A DNA stretch of 64,000 bases. Source: Bacillota bacterium (GTDB lineage Bacteria > Bacillota > Clostridia > Christensenellales > CAG-138). How positions within the stretch are numbered: the stretch's first letter is position 1; the number at the start of each line of letters is the position of its first letter. Made by a program: the position numbers and the translations under genes. The notes below the pieces were generated by a model that saw only the letters and a list, made by a program, of their open reading frames with translations, searched no databases and was not told where the DNA came from. Below are positions 52,309 to 62,400 of the stretch, one piece after another. The stretch lies in NCBI GenBank assembly GCA_023400985.1, contig JAEXEN010000040.1, positions 62,001 through 126,000 of the forward strand, in the 5' to 3' direction.

Positions 52309-52352
52309 TGCAGATACTGCACGCACTTCCCTCGGTCGTTGCAGTTTCTGCA
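52309..52352. promoter_or_regulatory. Two TGCAG-N3-CTGCA operators, 31 bp apart
   Basis: TGCAG-ATA-CTGCA (52309-52321) and TGCAG-TTT-CTGCA (52340-52352), both perfect inverted repeats. Centre-to-centre distance is 31 bp, three helical turns, so two dimers could sit on one face of DNA. They lie directly upstream of the -35 of the S24 repressor and near the divergent promoter. Confidence 0.7.
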
Positions 52353-52360
52353 ATTTTTTA

Positions 52361-52388
52361 TTGCCATTTCCAAAATTCCGTGTATAGT
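52361..52388 (+). promoter_or_regulatory. Promoter of the S24 repressor/TerB operon
   Basis: -35 TTGCCA (52361-52366), 16-bp spacer, -10 TATAGT (52383-52388); GGAGG follows at 52398-52402, then ATG 52410. Confidence 0.65.
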
Positions 52389-52409
52389 TAAAGAAGCGGA
52401 GGTATCGGT

Positions 52410-52970
52410 ATGGACTTGGGAAAAAGGCTGTCGGAAGTTCGCGAAAACGCGAAACTGTCGCGCGCACAGCTGTCCGAGCTCTTAAAGCAAAAGGGGTTCG
52501 ACGTTAAAACATATACGCTTTGCAAATGGGAAACCGGGGTATCGAAGCCCACGGTAGAAGCCTTCCTTGCCATTTGCGATATTTGCCGTGTTATGGACAT
52601 ACGGCAGACGTTTGCCGGAAAAAGGCTTTTGCGCTTATACAACATACCCGTATCGGCCGGCTGCGGCAACTACCTTGAAGACGGCGCTTACGAGTTGATC
52701 GAGGTGGAAAGCACGGTACCAAGCTCGGCCGATTACGCCGTAAGGGTGAGCGGCGACAGTATGACGCCGTGCTTTGTAGACCGGCAGATCATCTTCATCC
52801 ATGAACAACCCACGTTGGAGGAAGGCGAAACCGGTATTTTCTGCTTAAATAACGACGCATACTTAAAGAAGCTTGGGAAAAGCTGCCTGATCTCTTTGAA
52901 TCCCGTTTATGCCCCCATCCCGGTTCGGGAGCATGACGATTTCAGGGTTTTCGGGAAGGTCGTCGGGTAG
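52410..52970 (+). CDS. XRE-type HTH with S24 (LexA-like) peptidase domain; repressor
   Basis: A 186-aa repressor with a phage-CI/LexA layout. N-terminal XRE HTH (about 3-62); then the S24 fold with cleavage-type Ala-Gly (PVSAGCG, about 80-86), catalytic Ser in VSGDSMTP (about 113-120) and Lys in AYLKKL (about 149-154). Such repressors cut themselves when RecA is activated by DNA damage, releasing target genes. It opens an operon with the TerB, BrxD-like and BrxHI-like genes (21-bp gap), and two matching operators lie upstream, so it most likely represses that operon. No other prophage genes are nearby. Confidence 0.9.
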   Translation: MDLGKRLSEVRENAKLSRAQLSELLKQKGFDVKTYTLCKWETGVSKPTVEAFLAICDICRVMDIRQTFAGKRLLRLYNIPVSAGCGNYLEDGAYELIEVESTVPSSADYAVRVSGDSMTPCFVDRQIIFIHEQPTLEEGETGIFCLNNDAYLKKLGKSCLISLNPVYAPIPVREHDDFRVFGKVVG

Positions 52971-52990
52971 CTTTTTTATAGGGGAACAAA

Positions 52991-54673
52991 ATGGACGGGT
53001 ATGGTTCCGATAAAACATATGGTTCCTATAAAATCCCCGACCGGCTTCACGTTCCGGAGGATGGGGACAAGCAGGCATGGCCGCAAATAAAGACGAATGC
53101 GCCTTCCTCGCTTCCCGACGGGATGTTCTACGAGATCGAATATGACCCGGGCGGCATACCCGGCGTCGGCAAATTTGTATTGAAGTCCCAAAAGATCGAA
53201 GCGTCCGAGAAGGACGAGATAAAGGATATCTTTCATCAGATGCGGGATATCGCGAGGGCGCACCGCTCCGCGCTCGACTATGCAAGGTTCTTTGATAGGC
53301 GATTCCAAACCGGCAGCGGTGTTATCTTTTATAAGCAAGGCATGTTTATGAAGGATTTTACAGACAATTATGCTCTGAGCACCCCGTTTTCCTCCTACTT
53401 CCCCTATTATCAGATGATGGGCTACGAGCAGCTCCGGACGTATTTTACCTGGCGTACGCAGGTACGAAAAGGGAATGTTGCCGATACATCGCTTTCCTAC
53501 GCTTTTTTATACATCTACGAGCTGATCAATAACATCGGCGTAAGCGACCCGGAAGACGGCCTCAACAAGCTGATGTCTTTTTGGAAGGCATTCGGCGCTT
53601 ACAACAAAACCGTTGACAGATATATTTTGCGGTGGCTGAAGGATTACCATATCTGCTATGAGCTTCCGCTGTCGTTCAAGGAGTTTGTCGATAAAAACGG
53701 TCTTGCCGCGCACTACCCCAAGCTGGCAGATACGAACGACAATTTCGATCTGTTCTGCGCCGTTTCAAAGTACGATATCCGAAAATCCGCCTTTTTCACG
53801 GAGGAGAACGCAAAGCTTGTCACGGACTGTTTCTATTTTGTGACCGATAGGCTCAGGCAAGTCTGTACGGAGAACGGCATTCATTTTGACGAATCCGTAT
53901 TCCAGCCCGCAAAGAAGCTGACCGTATGGACGCCGTTTAAGGATGCGCTGTTTTACCCGTGGATGCAGCAAAAGGACAGGCGGATCGTGCTGAGCGAAAG
54001 CGAAATTTATGTCTGTAAGCAAAACCAATGGGCGTTTAGCCAAGTGCCCGCTACGGAAAGCGGCAGGCAGCTGATCGGCTATATGATGAAACAGATGGAA
54101 TCCGTTTTGCGGAAGCTTACGAAATACAAGCATAAGCTCTCCGCCAACCTCGATTCCGTCACGCATGAACTAAACGGTCAACTAAACAGGATAGGTTTAT
54201 CCCTTGATAGGATTGTAAGCGACGCGGCCGCCGCGTTCTACAGGGAGGCAACAAAAACAGTCGTCAAAGTAGATCGTGAATCCCTGTCCAAGATACGGCA
54301 GGAGGCGCTTATCACGCAGGAGAAGCTGACCGTGCCGGAGCCGGAAGGCCCGTTTGTTCCCGCTATAAAACCGCTCAATTTATCCTTGCCGGCCATGGAG
54401 AACATACCGCCCATGCCCGAGCCGGCATGCGGGAACGATGTTTGGGAGAGCTTCAAAAACGCATTGAGCGAAACCGAGAAAAAGGCGTTGTCCGCCGCGC
54501 TGTGCTCCGAGGCGGAAATCAAGAAGTTCGCCGACGCATGCGGCGTCATGCCGGAGGTTTTATTTGACGGAATCAACGAAAAAGCCATGGATTTCATCGG
54601 CGACAGCCTCACGGATGAAGACTTTGTTTTATATGACGATTACAAAGAGCAAGTAAAGGAATTGGTAGGATGA
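52991..54673 (+). CDS. TerB-N / TerB-C domain protein
   Basis: A 560-aa cytoplasmic protein. The N-terminal TerB-N-type region (about 40-215) contains FSSYFPYYQMMGYEQLRTYFTWRTQVRKG and AFLYIYELINNIGVSDPEDGL; the C-terminal 75 residues fit TerB-C (EVLFDGINEKAMDFIGDSL). A central stretch (about 370-430) is helical. TerB-type domains are acidic, metal-linked helical modules of stress and DNA-processing systems; the classical central TerB domain is not obvious here. The stop overlaps the next start as ATGA-type coupling (54670-54673), so it acts with the ATPase. Confidence 0.85.
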   Translation: MDGYGSDKTYGSYKIPDRLHVPEDGDKQAWPQIKTNAPSSLPDGMFYEIEYDPGGIPGVGKFVLKSQKIEASEKDEIKDIFHQMRDIARAHRSALDYARFFDRRFQTGSGVIFYKQGMFMKDFTDNYALSTPFSSYFPYYQMMGYEQLRTYFTWRTQVRKGNVADTSLSYAFLYIYELINNIGVSDPEDGLNKLMSFWKAFGAYNKTVDRYILRWLKDYHICYELPLSFKEFVDKNGLAAHYPKLADTNDNFDLFCAVSKYDIRKSAFFTEENAKLVTDCFYFVTDRLRQVCTENGIHFDESVFQPAKKLTVWTPFKDALFYPWMQQKDRRIVLSESEIYVCKQNQWAFSQVPATESGRQLIGYMMKQMESVLRKLTKYKHKLSANLDSVTHELNGQLNRIGLSLDRIVSDAAAAFYREATKTVVKVDRESLSKIRQEALITQEKLTVPEPEGPFVPAIKPLNLSLPAMENIPPMPEPACGNDVWESFKNALSETEKKALSAALCSEAEIKKFADACGVMPEVLFDGINEKAMDFIGDSLTDEDFVLYDDYKEQVKELVG

Positions 54674-55992
54674 ACACGGTAACTGAGGTGCCAGTCAGGA
54701 TAGCGAATATCCTCATCAACGCTTTGAAGGGCGGCGTTGTGCCGCGCGTGGGGCTCGAATATATCACGGTGGGCCGCACGCAAGAGATCAACGCCATTTT
54801 GCATGATATCGAAATGATTGAAGACGGCGGCGCGTCCTTCCGCTTCATCGTGGGCAAATACGGCAGCGGCAAGAGCTTTTTATTGCAGACCATCCGCAAT
54901 TACGCCACGGCAAAGGGTTTTGTGGTGGTGGACGCGGACCTTTCCCCGGAGCGCCGTTTTGCCGGCACCAAGGGCCAGGGCTTGGCTACCTATAAGGAAC
55001 TCATACAAAACCTTTCCACCAAATCGAAGCCCGACGGCGGCGCGCTGCCTTTGATATTGGAAAAATGGATCTCCGGCATTCAGGCTTTCGTGAAGGCCCA
55101 GTCCAATGTAAGCGGCGACGCGTTTGACGACCTTGTCGAGCGGCAGATTTTCGCGGTCGCGGGCTCTCTTGAAGGCATGGTCAACGGCTTTGAATTTGCC
55201 AAGGCCGTGAACCTGTATTGGAAGGCGTATAGGCAGGACGACGCGGCAATGAAATCCAACGTTTTAAAATGGTTCCGGGGCGAGTACCCTTCGAGGAAAG
55301 AAGCAAAGGAAGACCTGGGCATCAACTTCATTGTCACCGACGAGACCTGGTACGATTTTTTAAAGATTTTCGCCGCGTTTATGGTGGGCGCGGACTACAA
55401 GGGAATGCTCGTCATCATAGACGAGTTGGTCAACATCTTCAAAATACCGAACTCCGTCACCAGGGCGAACAATTACGAAAAGATACTCACCATGTACAAC
55501 GACGTGCTGCAGGGCAAAGCAAAACACATCGGCTTTCTGATGGCGGGTACACCGCAGTGCATCGAGGATAAATATAAGGGCCTTTTCAGCTATGAAGCGC
55601 TGCGCTCCCGCCTCGCGGAGGGCCATTTTGCGTCCGCCGATTGTAAGGACCTCTCCGCGCCCATCATCAGGCTTCAAATGCTCTCGCAAGAAGAAATGTA
55701 TATCCTTGTGGAGAAGCTTCTAAGTATACATGCCCGGCTCTACAACTATGCCCCTGCCTTATCGCACGACGATCTGGTCTACTTCCTTACCGTGGAATAT
55801 AACCGCGTGGGCGCCGAGACCCACATCACCCCGCGCGAGATCATCCGCGATTTTATAGAGCTTATCAACATCCTGTATCAGAACCCGGGCAAAAGCGTTT
55901 CGGACATCTTAGGCGACAACAGCTTTGAAATGGCCAAGGGTGGGCTTTCCGATGAGGATATACACAGCGAATTTCAGGAATTTGAGGTGTAA
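54670..55992 (+). CDS. BrxD-like (DUF2791-type) P-loop ATPase
   Basis: A 440-aa AAA-type ATPase related to BrxD of type 2 BREX. Walker A is GKYGSGKS (62-69), Walker B MLVIIDE (246-252), with sensor-like FLMAGTPQC (about 295-303). The start VRIANILINALKGGVVPRVGLEYITVGR is typical of the family, which binds at nucleic-acid complexes. It is translationally coupled to the TerB protein and followed after 5 bp by the helicase, so the three likely form one complex. Confidence 0.85.
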   Translation: MNTVTEVPVRIANILINALKGGVVPRVGLEYITVGRTQEINAILHDIEMIEDGGASFRFIVGKYGSGKSFLLQTIRNYATAKGFVVVDADLSPERRFAGTKGQGLATYKELIQNLSTKSKPDGGALPLILEKWISGIQAFVKAQSNVSGDAFDDLVERQIFAVAGSLEGMVNGFEFAKAVNLYWKAYRQDDAAMKSNVLKWFRGEYPSRKEAKEDLGINFIVTDETWYDFLKIFAAFMVGADYKGMLVIIDELVNIFKIPNSVTRANNYEKILTMYNDVLQGKAKHIGFLMAGTPQCIEDKYKGLFSYEALRSRLAEGHFASADCKDLSAPIIRLQMLSQEEMYILVEKLLSIHARLYNYAPALSHDDLVYFLTVEYNRVGAETHITPREIIRDFIELINILYQNPGKSVSDILGDNSFEMAKGGLSDEDIHSEFQEFEV

Positions 55993-55997
55993 CGCGC

Positions 55998-58196
55998 ATG
56001 GATGTGTTTTCTAGGCTCGCCCCATTTATCCAGGATTTCATTTATCAAAACAAGTGGGAAGAGCTGCGTGGCAACCAGGTGGCCGCCTGCGAGGTGATCT
56101 TTCATAGCGACGATAATCTTCTGCTTTCTTCCGGAACGGCTTCCGGCAAAACGGAGGCGGCCTTTTTGCCCATCCTTACGGAGCTTTACAACAAGCCGTC
56201 AAATTCCGTCGGGGTCCTGTACATATCCCCTTTGAAGGCGCTCATCAACGACCAGTTCAAGCGGCTGGAGCAATTGCTCCTGGATTCCAACATTCCCGTT
56301 ACAAAATGGCACGGGGATGCCTCGCTCACCTTAAAAAACAAGCTTATCAAAAACCCGGAAGGCCTGCTGCAGATCACGCCGGAATCATTGGAAAGCCTTA
56401 TCACCAACAAGCGCGGCGCCTGCCTTACCCTATTTTCCGATCTGAGGTTTGTCATCATCGACGAGGTCCACTATTTCATGCGGGATGTACGGGGTTTGCA
56501 GCTACTGTGCGTTCTTGAACGCCTTAAGCAGCTGACCGGCGTAAACCCGCGGCGTGTCGGCCTTTCCGCCACTCTGGGAGACGTATCGCTCGCGAAGACC
56601 TGGCTGAATACCGGCACGGGGCGGGAATGCGCCGCACCCATTGCGGATGAGGGGAAAAAGCGCGTAAGGCTGCATGTCGAACGCTTCGTAAACTATGCCG
56701 ACAAACGCGATTTGGTAGAAAGAAACGGCAGCGGCAACGTCGTGGACGTTCATTCCGGCGACGCTATGGGCGACCGTGAGCATTACGAATATCTTTTTAA
56801 GCAGACGCTCGATAAAAAGACCATCATCTTCACCAACAGCCGGGAAGAGACGGAGCTCGTTATGGCGCATCTGCGCGAGATCGCCTTAAAAAACAAGGCG
56901 CCGGATGTTTACCGCGTCCACCACGGCAACATTTCGGCCCTCCTGCGGGAAAACACCGAAGACGAAATGAAATCCGCCGACGAAAAAATCGTCACCGGGG
57001 CCACCGTAACGCTGGAGCTCGGCATCGATATAGGGTCTCTCGATCAGGCGGTTCAAGTCGGCGCGCCGCTGAACGTTTCAAGCTTCGCGCAGCGGTTGGG
57101 GCGCTGCGGGCGGCGCGGTCAGGTCCCGCAATTGCTTTTTACGTTTGTGGAAAGCATCAAGATCAACTCCTCCGATATCCTCGGCCCGATCAACTGGGAA
57201 TTCATAAGGACCATCGCCATCATAGAGCTGTATCTTAAGGATCACTGGATGGAGCCGATCCCCCCGTTAAACCACGCGTATAACCTTTTGTACCACCAGA
57301 CCATGAGCTGTCTGAAAAGCAACGGTGAAATGTCTCCCGCCGCTCTCGCCCAAATGATCCTCTCTCTGGGCTGTTTCAAAAGCATACCGCAGGAGGATTA
57401 CAAATACCTGCTCTCGCATTTACTTGACATAGATCAACTGCAGCGCACCGAGCGCGGCGGGCTTATCATAGGCCGCGAAGGGGAAAAGGTCGTAAACAGC
57501 CACAAATTTTTGACGGTATTCTTAGCGCCGGAATATTTGCTTGTAAAAGACGAAAGCCGCACCATCGGTACGGTCGATAAGATCTACCCCGTGGGGGTCC
57601 GCTTTGCGCTGGCGGGCATGGCATGGGAAACCGTGGACGTAAACGAAAAATCCAAGGTCATCTTCGTAAAACCCGTTCCGGGCATTTCCGTTGTGGACTG
57701 GGATGTGGATTTTAGAGCCGAGCTCCATACCGTGCTTGTCCGGAAAATACAAAGCGCGTTAAAAGCGGACGAAGCCTATCCGTATTTAAGCGAACGCTGT
57801 AAGGAGCGTTTGACCGAGATCCAATACATCGCTAGGAACAGCGGGATATTGGATAACCTCGTGACCCCGCTTTCCGATAAGAAATACGCCATATTCCCGT
57901 GGGTGGGCACCCGGCAGCTGACAACTCTAAATTACGCGCTTCTTCAAAGGAAGATCAAAAGCAAGCTTCCGTGGCCCACATGCGTTTACCTTGAAGTTAT
58001 CTTCGACGGAACGAAGGAAGAATTAACCGACATAATCGAGGATATTCTCCATTCGGACCTCGATTTATATAACCTGCCGTTGCCCGAAAAGGTGCAAATT
58101 GAAGGAAAATTCAACGAGTTCATCCCGTTTGAGCTTTTGCGCAAGCAGTTTATTGAGGATTATTTGGATTTTGAGGGGCTGAAAAACGCCTTGTAA
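55998..58196 (+). CDS. Lhr/BrxHI-like DEAD/DEAH-box helicase
   Basis: A 732-aa superfamily 2 helicase. Motif I SGTASGKTEA (45-54), Ia YISPLKALINDQ, motif II DEVH (155-158), motif III SAT (190-192), motif IV IIFTNSREE, motif V TLELGIDIG and motif VI QRLGRCGRRG (365-374) are all complete. The order and DEVH box match Lhr-type helicases, including BrxHI. The C-terminal 350 residues hold winged-helix-like and accessory domains. GAGGTG precedes ATG 55998. Expected to translocate on or remodel DNA or RNA. Confidence 0.9.
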   Translation: MDVFSRLAPFIQDFIYQNKWEELRGNQVAACEVIFHSDDNLLLSSGTASGKTEAAFLPILTELYNKPSNSVGVLYISPLKALINDQFKRLEQLLLDSNIPVTKWHGDASLTLKNKLIKNPEGLLQITPESLESLITNKRGACLTLFSDLRFVIIDEVHYFMRDVRGLQLLCVLERLKQLTGVNPRRVGLSATLGDVSLAKTWLNTGTGRECAAPIADEGKKRVRLHVERFVNYADKRDLVERNGSGNVVDVHSGDAMGDREHYEYLFKQTLDKKTIIFTNSREETELVMAHLREIALKNKAPDVYRVHHGNISALLRENTEDEMKSADEKIVTGATVTLELGIDIGSLDQAVQVGAPLNVSSFAQRLGRCGRRGQVPQLLFTFVESIKINSSDILGPINWEFIRTIAIIELYLKDHWMEPIPPLNHAYNLLYHQTMSCLKSNGEMSPAALAQMILSLGCFKSIPQEDYKYLLSHLLDIDQLQRTERGGLIIGREGEKVVNSHKFLTVFLAPEYLLVKDESRTIGTVDKIYPVGVRFALAGMAWETVDVNEKSKVIFVKPVPGISVVDWDVDFRAELHTVLVRKIQSALKADEAYPYLSERCKERLTEIQYIARNSGILDNLVTPLSDKKYAIFPWVGTRQLTTLNYALLQRKIKSKLPWPTCVYLEVIFDGTKEELTDIIEDILHSDLDLYNLPLPEKVQIEGKFNEFIPFELLRKQFIEDYLDFEGLKNAL

Positions 58197-58253
58197 CGTC
58201 ATAAACATAATAGAACACCATACTGCTTGGCAAACTGGACTTGGAGAACCCAC

Positions 58254-58326
58254 GGCGGGATGTGGGCATCCCGCCCTACAAAGTGCACGTACATATCCCC
58301 CGTAGAGCGGCTTGCCCACAAGCCGC
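58254..58326. repeat. Two hairpins after the helicase gene
   Basis: GGCGGGATG-TGGG-CATCCCGCC (58254-58275) and GCGGCTTG-CCCA-CAAGCCGC (58307-58326). These and the adjacent CCGCCCTACA resemble intergenic elements elsewhere in the window (14.9-15.1 kb). They probably act as transcript ends for the TerB operon. Confidence 0.55.
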
Positions 58327-58363
58327 CGCTTTCTTTGCCAAATTCCAATTTATCGCTCATGGG

Positions 58364-58501
58364 TTATTTTGTAAAACATTTATCAATACACATCTTGGCC
58401 TGCTCGATAATTTCAAGAGTCTTCTCATCAGTGCCCTTCACGGAAGCAAGTGCCTCTATATCTTCTCTCAGTGCAAATTGGTACCCGCCTGTTTTCACCA
58501 C
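58364..58501 (-). CDS. Possible small protein (45 aa), low confidence
   Basis: On the minus strand a GTG-started frame gives a compositionally normal 45-aa peptide (segments GYQFALREDIEAL and DEKTLEIIEQAKMCIDKC) ending in TAA. No clear ribosome binding site is seen. It could be a genuine small protein or the tail of a decayed gene. The rest of 58197-58591 holds only the two hairpins. Confidence 0.3.
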   Translation of the reverse strand: MVKTGGYQFALREDIEALASVKGTDEKTLEIIEQAKMCIDKCFTK

Positions 58502-58591
58502 CGTTCAATTCCATTTCTCTTTCAATAAATTCAGTTTACCACAGCAACCGGTATAAAACTCTCGTTTTCTGCCACACACCATATCATAAAA

Positions 58592-59428
58592 TCACGCAAG
58601 CTGCCGTTTCGCGGCGAGCAGCGTGTTTTTCATAAGCATGGCGATTGTCATGGGCCCGACGCCGCCCGGCACGGGCGTGACGTACGCGGCCTTTTCGAGC
58701 ACCGGTAAAAAGTCTACATCCCCGCAAAGGCGGTTACAGGCGTCGCGGTTGATCCCGACGTCAATCACCACCGCGCCTTCCTTCACCATGTCCGCGCCTA
58801 TAAGCCCCGGGCGGCCCGCCGCCGCGATGAGGACGTCTGCGGCCCTCGTGATATCCGCGAGATTTTTTGTTTTGGAATGGCATACCGTAACGGTGGCGTT
58901 GCGCTGCAAAAGAAGCAGCGCCAGCGGCTTTCCCACAATGTTGCTGCGCCCTACGATCACGCAGCCGCTCCCCTCGAGCTTTACGCCGGAGGCTTCGATG
59001 AGCCGCACAATGCCCGCGGGGGTGCAGGGAGCGAGGTCATCTTCGCAAATGCTGATGCGCGCGGAAAACGCATCCACATCCTTTTCGGGCGCGATGGCCT
59101 TAAGGACCGCTTGCTCGTTTATATGCCTGGGCAGCGGGAGTTGGCAAAGGACGCCGTGCACCGTACTGTCCGTGTTGAGACGCGCGATGAGAGAAAGAAG
59201 CTCCGCCTGCTCCGTATCCGCCGCAAACTCGAATTTAACCGAGCGGATGCCGACACGCTCGCACGCCTGCTGCTTTTTTCGCACATATATTTTTGAGGCG
59301 GGGTCGTCGCCCACAAGTATCACCGCGAGGCACAGCGGCCTTTCTCCCCGCGTAAGCCGTTCCACGTCCGCGCGCACCCCGTCAAGGACGGCGGACGCCA
59401 CTTGGTTTCCGTCTAAAATTTTCCCCAT
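58592..59428 (-). CDS. folD: Bifunctional methylenetetrahydrofolate dehydrogenase/cyclohydrolase FolD
   Basis: Interconverts 5,10-methylene- and 10-formyl-tetrahydrofolate, supplying formyl groups for purine synthesis. The 278-aa protein has the first signature YVRKKQQACERVGI with catalytic Lys52, QLPLPRHIN, the NADP site GRSNIVGKPLALLL and the end PGGVGPMTIAMLMKNTL. Its place after purL-purD on the same strand fits this role. GGAGAACGGA precedes ATG 59428. Confidence 0.96.
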   Translation of the reverse strand: MGKILDGNQVASAVLDGVRADVERLTRGERPLCLAVILVGDDPASKIYVRKKQQACERVGIRSVKFEFAADTEQAELLSLIARLNTDSTVHGVLCQLPLPRHINEQAVLKAIAPEKDVDAFSARISICEDDLAPCTPAGIVRLIEASGVKLEGSGCVIVGRSNIVGKPLALLLLQRNATVTVCHSKTKNLADITRAADVLIAAAGRPGLIGADMVKEGAVVIDVGINRDACNRLCGDVDFLPVLEKAAYVTPVPGGVGPMTIAMLMKNTLLAAKRQLA

Positions 59429-59447
59429 TCCGTTCTCCGCTTAAAAT

Positions 59448-62400
59448 TTATTTGAAATACGCGACCGCGGCTTCAAAAAGCCTCATGTCGAATACTCCGG
59501 ATACATTTTTATAAAGGCAGTTCCCGATCCGCTCGCTGTGCCCCATTTTGCCGAAAACGCGCCCGTCGGGCGAAGTGATGCCCTCGACTGCCGCCCTCGA
59601 GCCGTTGGGGTTTACCGAGATATCCATCGATGCCCGCCCGTTCTCGTCCGCGTATTGCGTGGCGATCTGCCCGTTTTTTATGAGCTCTTTAAGCGCTTTA
59701 TCGGAACAGAGGAAACGCCCCTCGCCGTGCGAGACGGGCACGGTGTAAATTTCGTCCACGCCCGCATACCTGAGCCAGGGCGAGATATCGGACGCGACGC
59801 GCGTGCGCACGAGGCGCGATTGATGGCGGCCGATCAGGTTAAAGGTGAGCGTTGGCGAGCCCTCCGAGGGCGGTGTGATGCGTCCATAGGGCAAAAGCCC
59901 GAGCTTTATAAGCGCCTGAAAACCGTTGCATATGCCCAATGCAAGCCCGAACCGCGCGTCGAGAAGATTTGTGAGCTCGTCTGATATCAGCGGATTTCTC
60001 AAAAAGGCGGTAATGAACTTGCCCGAGCCGTCCGGCTCGTCGCCGTTGGAAAAGCCGCCGGGCAAGAACAGTGCCTGCGCTTTTTTAAGGCGCACGGTAA
60101 ATTCGCGTATGGACGCCTTCGTTGCAGACGGCGAAAGCGTATGTAGAACCATCACGTCGGCCTCCGCGCCCGCATTTCGGACCGCGCGGGCGGATTCGTA
60201 CTCGCAGTTGGTTCCGGGGAACACGGGGATCAGCACGCGCGGCCTTGTCATGCTTGTGCCGTGCGGCCTTGCGCCCTCCCGAGTATGGAAGGAGACCGCC
60301 TCGGCTTTTTCCTCCGCGGCCTTTGCGCAAGTGGGAAAGATCTCCTTCAAAACGCCCTCGTAGGCTTTTTCGAGCTCGCCGGGCGCGGCGCTTTCGCCGC
60401 GCCAAACCAGCGTATTCTCCTCTGCGGTATGCCCAAGCGTGCGGCCGACGTCGGTATTTTCCTCCAATTCCAGCACAAGCGCACCGCAGCGCGGCGAAAA
60501 GAGCTCTTCACGTTCAAGCGCGGCGGAAAAGGCGAAGCCGAGTCCGTTGCCGAGGCACATCTTGAACACCGCTTCCGCTATGCCGCCGCGGCCGGGCACG
60601 AATGCTGCAAGCACCTTATGCGCTTTGACGAGCGCGTACACCTCGTGAAAAAGCGCCCGCAGGGAGCTTAGTTCGGGAAGCCCGTCCGAACGGTACCGCG
60701 GCTCGACGAGCACAACGCGCGAACCGATGCGCTTGAATTCCGGCGACAGCGCTTCCCGCGCGTCGCCGAGGGCCGCGGCAAAGGAAACGAGCGTGGGCGG
60801 CACGTCGAGCGTTTCAAACGTCCCGCTCATGGAATCCTTGCCGCCTATGGCCGCTACCTCAAGCCCAAGCTGCGCCTCAAGCGCTCCGAGGAGCGCGGAT
60901 ACGGGCTTGCCCCAGCGCGAAGGCTCGTGGTTGGTCCGCCCGAAATATTCCTGAAAGGAAAGATAGCAATCGTCTAGCGGCGCGCCCGCAGCCACGAGCT
61001 TGGCGACGGAGCTTACTACCGCCGCATACGCGCCCGAATAGGGCGAGATTTCCGAAAGATATGGATCATAACCCCATGCCATGAAGGAGCAGGCATCGGT
61101 TTCGCCCTCCAAAACGGGCAGCTTCGCAGCCATAGCCTGCACGGGGGTAAGCTGCCGCTTCCCGCCGAAGGGCATGAACACGGCCCCGGCGCCTACGGTC
61201 GAATCGAACCGTTCGGATAAGCCGCGCTTGGAGCATACGTTCAGATCGGTCACGAGGGCGCTTAGGTTTTCAAAAAGCGTGCCGTCCCATGCCTGCCTGA
61301 AAGGGGGTTTGGGCGCTTCCACCAGAACCTTAGAACGCTTTTTTGCGCCGTTGCTGGCGATAAAGCTTCGCGGCAGGTCCACGAGTTTTTGCCCGTGGAA
61401 AAGCATGATAAGGCGCGGGGCAACGATTATCTCCGCCACGACCGTAGCCGATAGGTTCTCTTCCGCCGCAAGCTTTAAAAAGTGCTCCGCGTCGCGCGCC
61501 GCCACCACGGCCGCCATGCGCTCCTGCGATTCGCTGATGGCGATCTCTGTGCCGCTCAAGCCCTCGTATTTTAGCGGTACGGCGTCGAGATCTATTTTTA
61601 CGCCATCGGCCAATTCGCCGATGGCGACCGCCACGCCGCCCGCGCCGAAGTCGTTGCAGCGCTTGATAAGCTGCGCCGCCTCCGGGTTTCTGAAAAGCCG
61701 TTGGAGCTTGCGCTCTTCTGGCGCGTTTCCCTTTTGCACCTCCGCGCCGCACCGGGCGAGCGAGGATTGAGTGTGCGCCTTGGAGGAGCCTGTTGCGCCG
61801 CCGCAGCCGTCGCGCCCGGTCTTTCCGCCGAGCAAGACCACCTTATCGCCTGCCGCGGGCACCTCGCGCTTTACGTTCTTCTGCGGCGCCGCGCCGATGA
61901 CCGCGCCAATCTCCATGCGCTTGGCTAAAAACCCCTCGTGGTAAACCTCATCCACAAGGCCCGTCGCAAGGCCTATCTGGTTGCCGTAGGAGCTGTAGCC
62001 CGCCGCGGCGGCGGTCACGATCTTTCGCTGCGGCAGCTTGCCCGGAAGCGTTTCACGAAGCGGCCGCCTCGGGTCCGACGCGCCCGAAAGGCGCATGGCC
62101 TGATATACGTACGCGCGTCCGGAAAGCGGGTCGCGTATCGCGCCGCCGATGCATGTCGCCGCGCCGCCAAACGGCTCTATCTCCGTGGGGTGGTTGTGCG
62201 TTTCGTTTTTGAAAAGTAGAAGCCACGGCTCCTTTTTGCCGTCCACGTCGATCTCTATCTTTACCGTACAGGCGTTGACCTCGTCGGAAGAATCGAGCTT
62301 ATCGAGCTTGCCCTGCGCCTTGAAATACCGCGCCGCAATGGTCGCCATATCCATGAGCGTTACAGGCTTATCGATCTTAAGCTCGTTTCGGAGCGCGAGA

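Noticed and set aside
52201..52467. Minus-strand 88-aa open frame overlapping the S24 repressor start
   Set aside because: It runs antisense through the repressor's first codons and both operators, and its composition looks random; no ribosome binding site.
52410..58196. Prophage or integrative element
   Set aside because: The S24 repressor suggested a phage, but there is no integrase, excisionase, structural gene or att-like repeat around it.
58227..58556. Plus-strand 109-aa open frame after the helicase
   Set aside because: It reads through two hairpins of intergenic repeat sequence and shows no protein-like composition.
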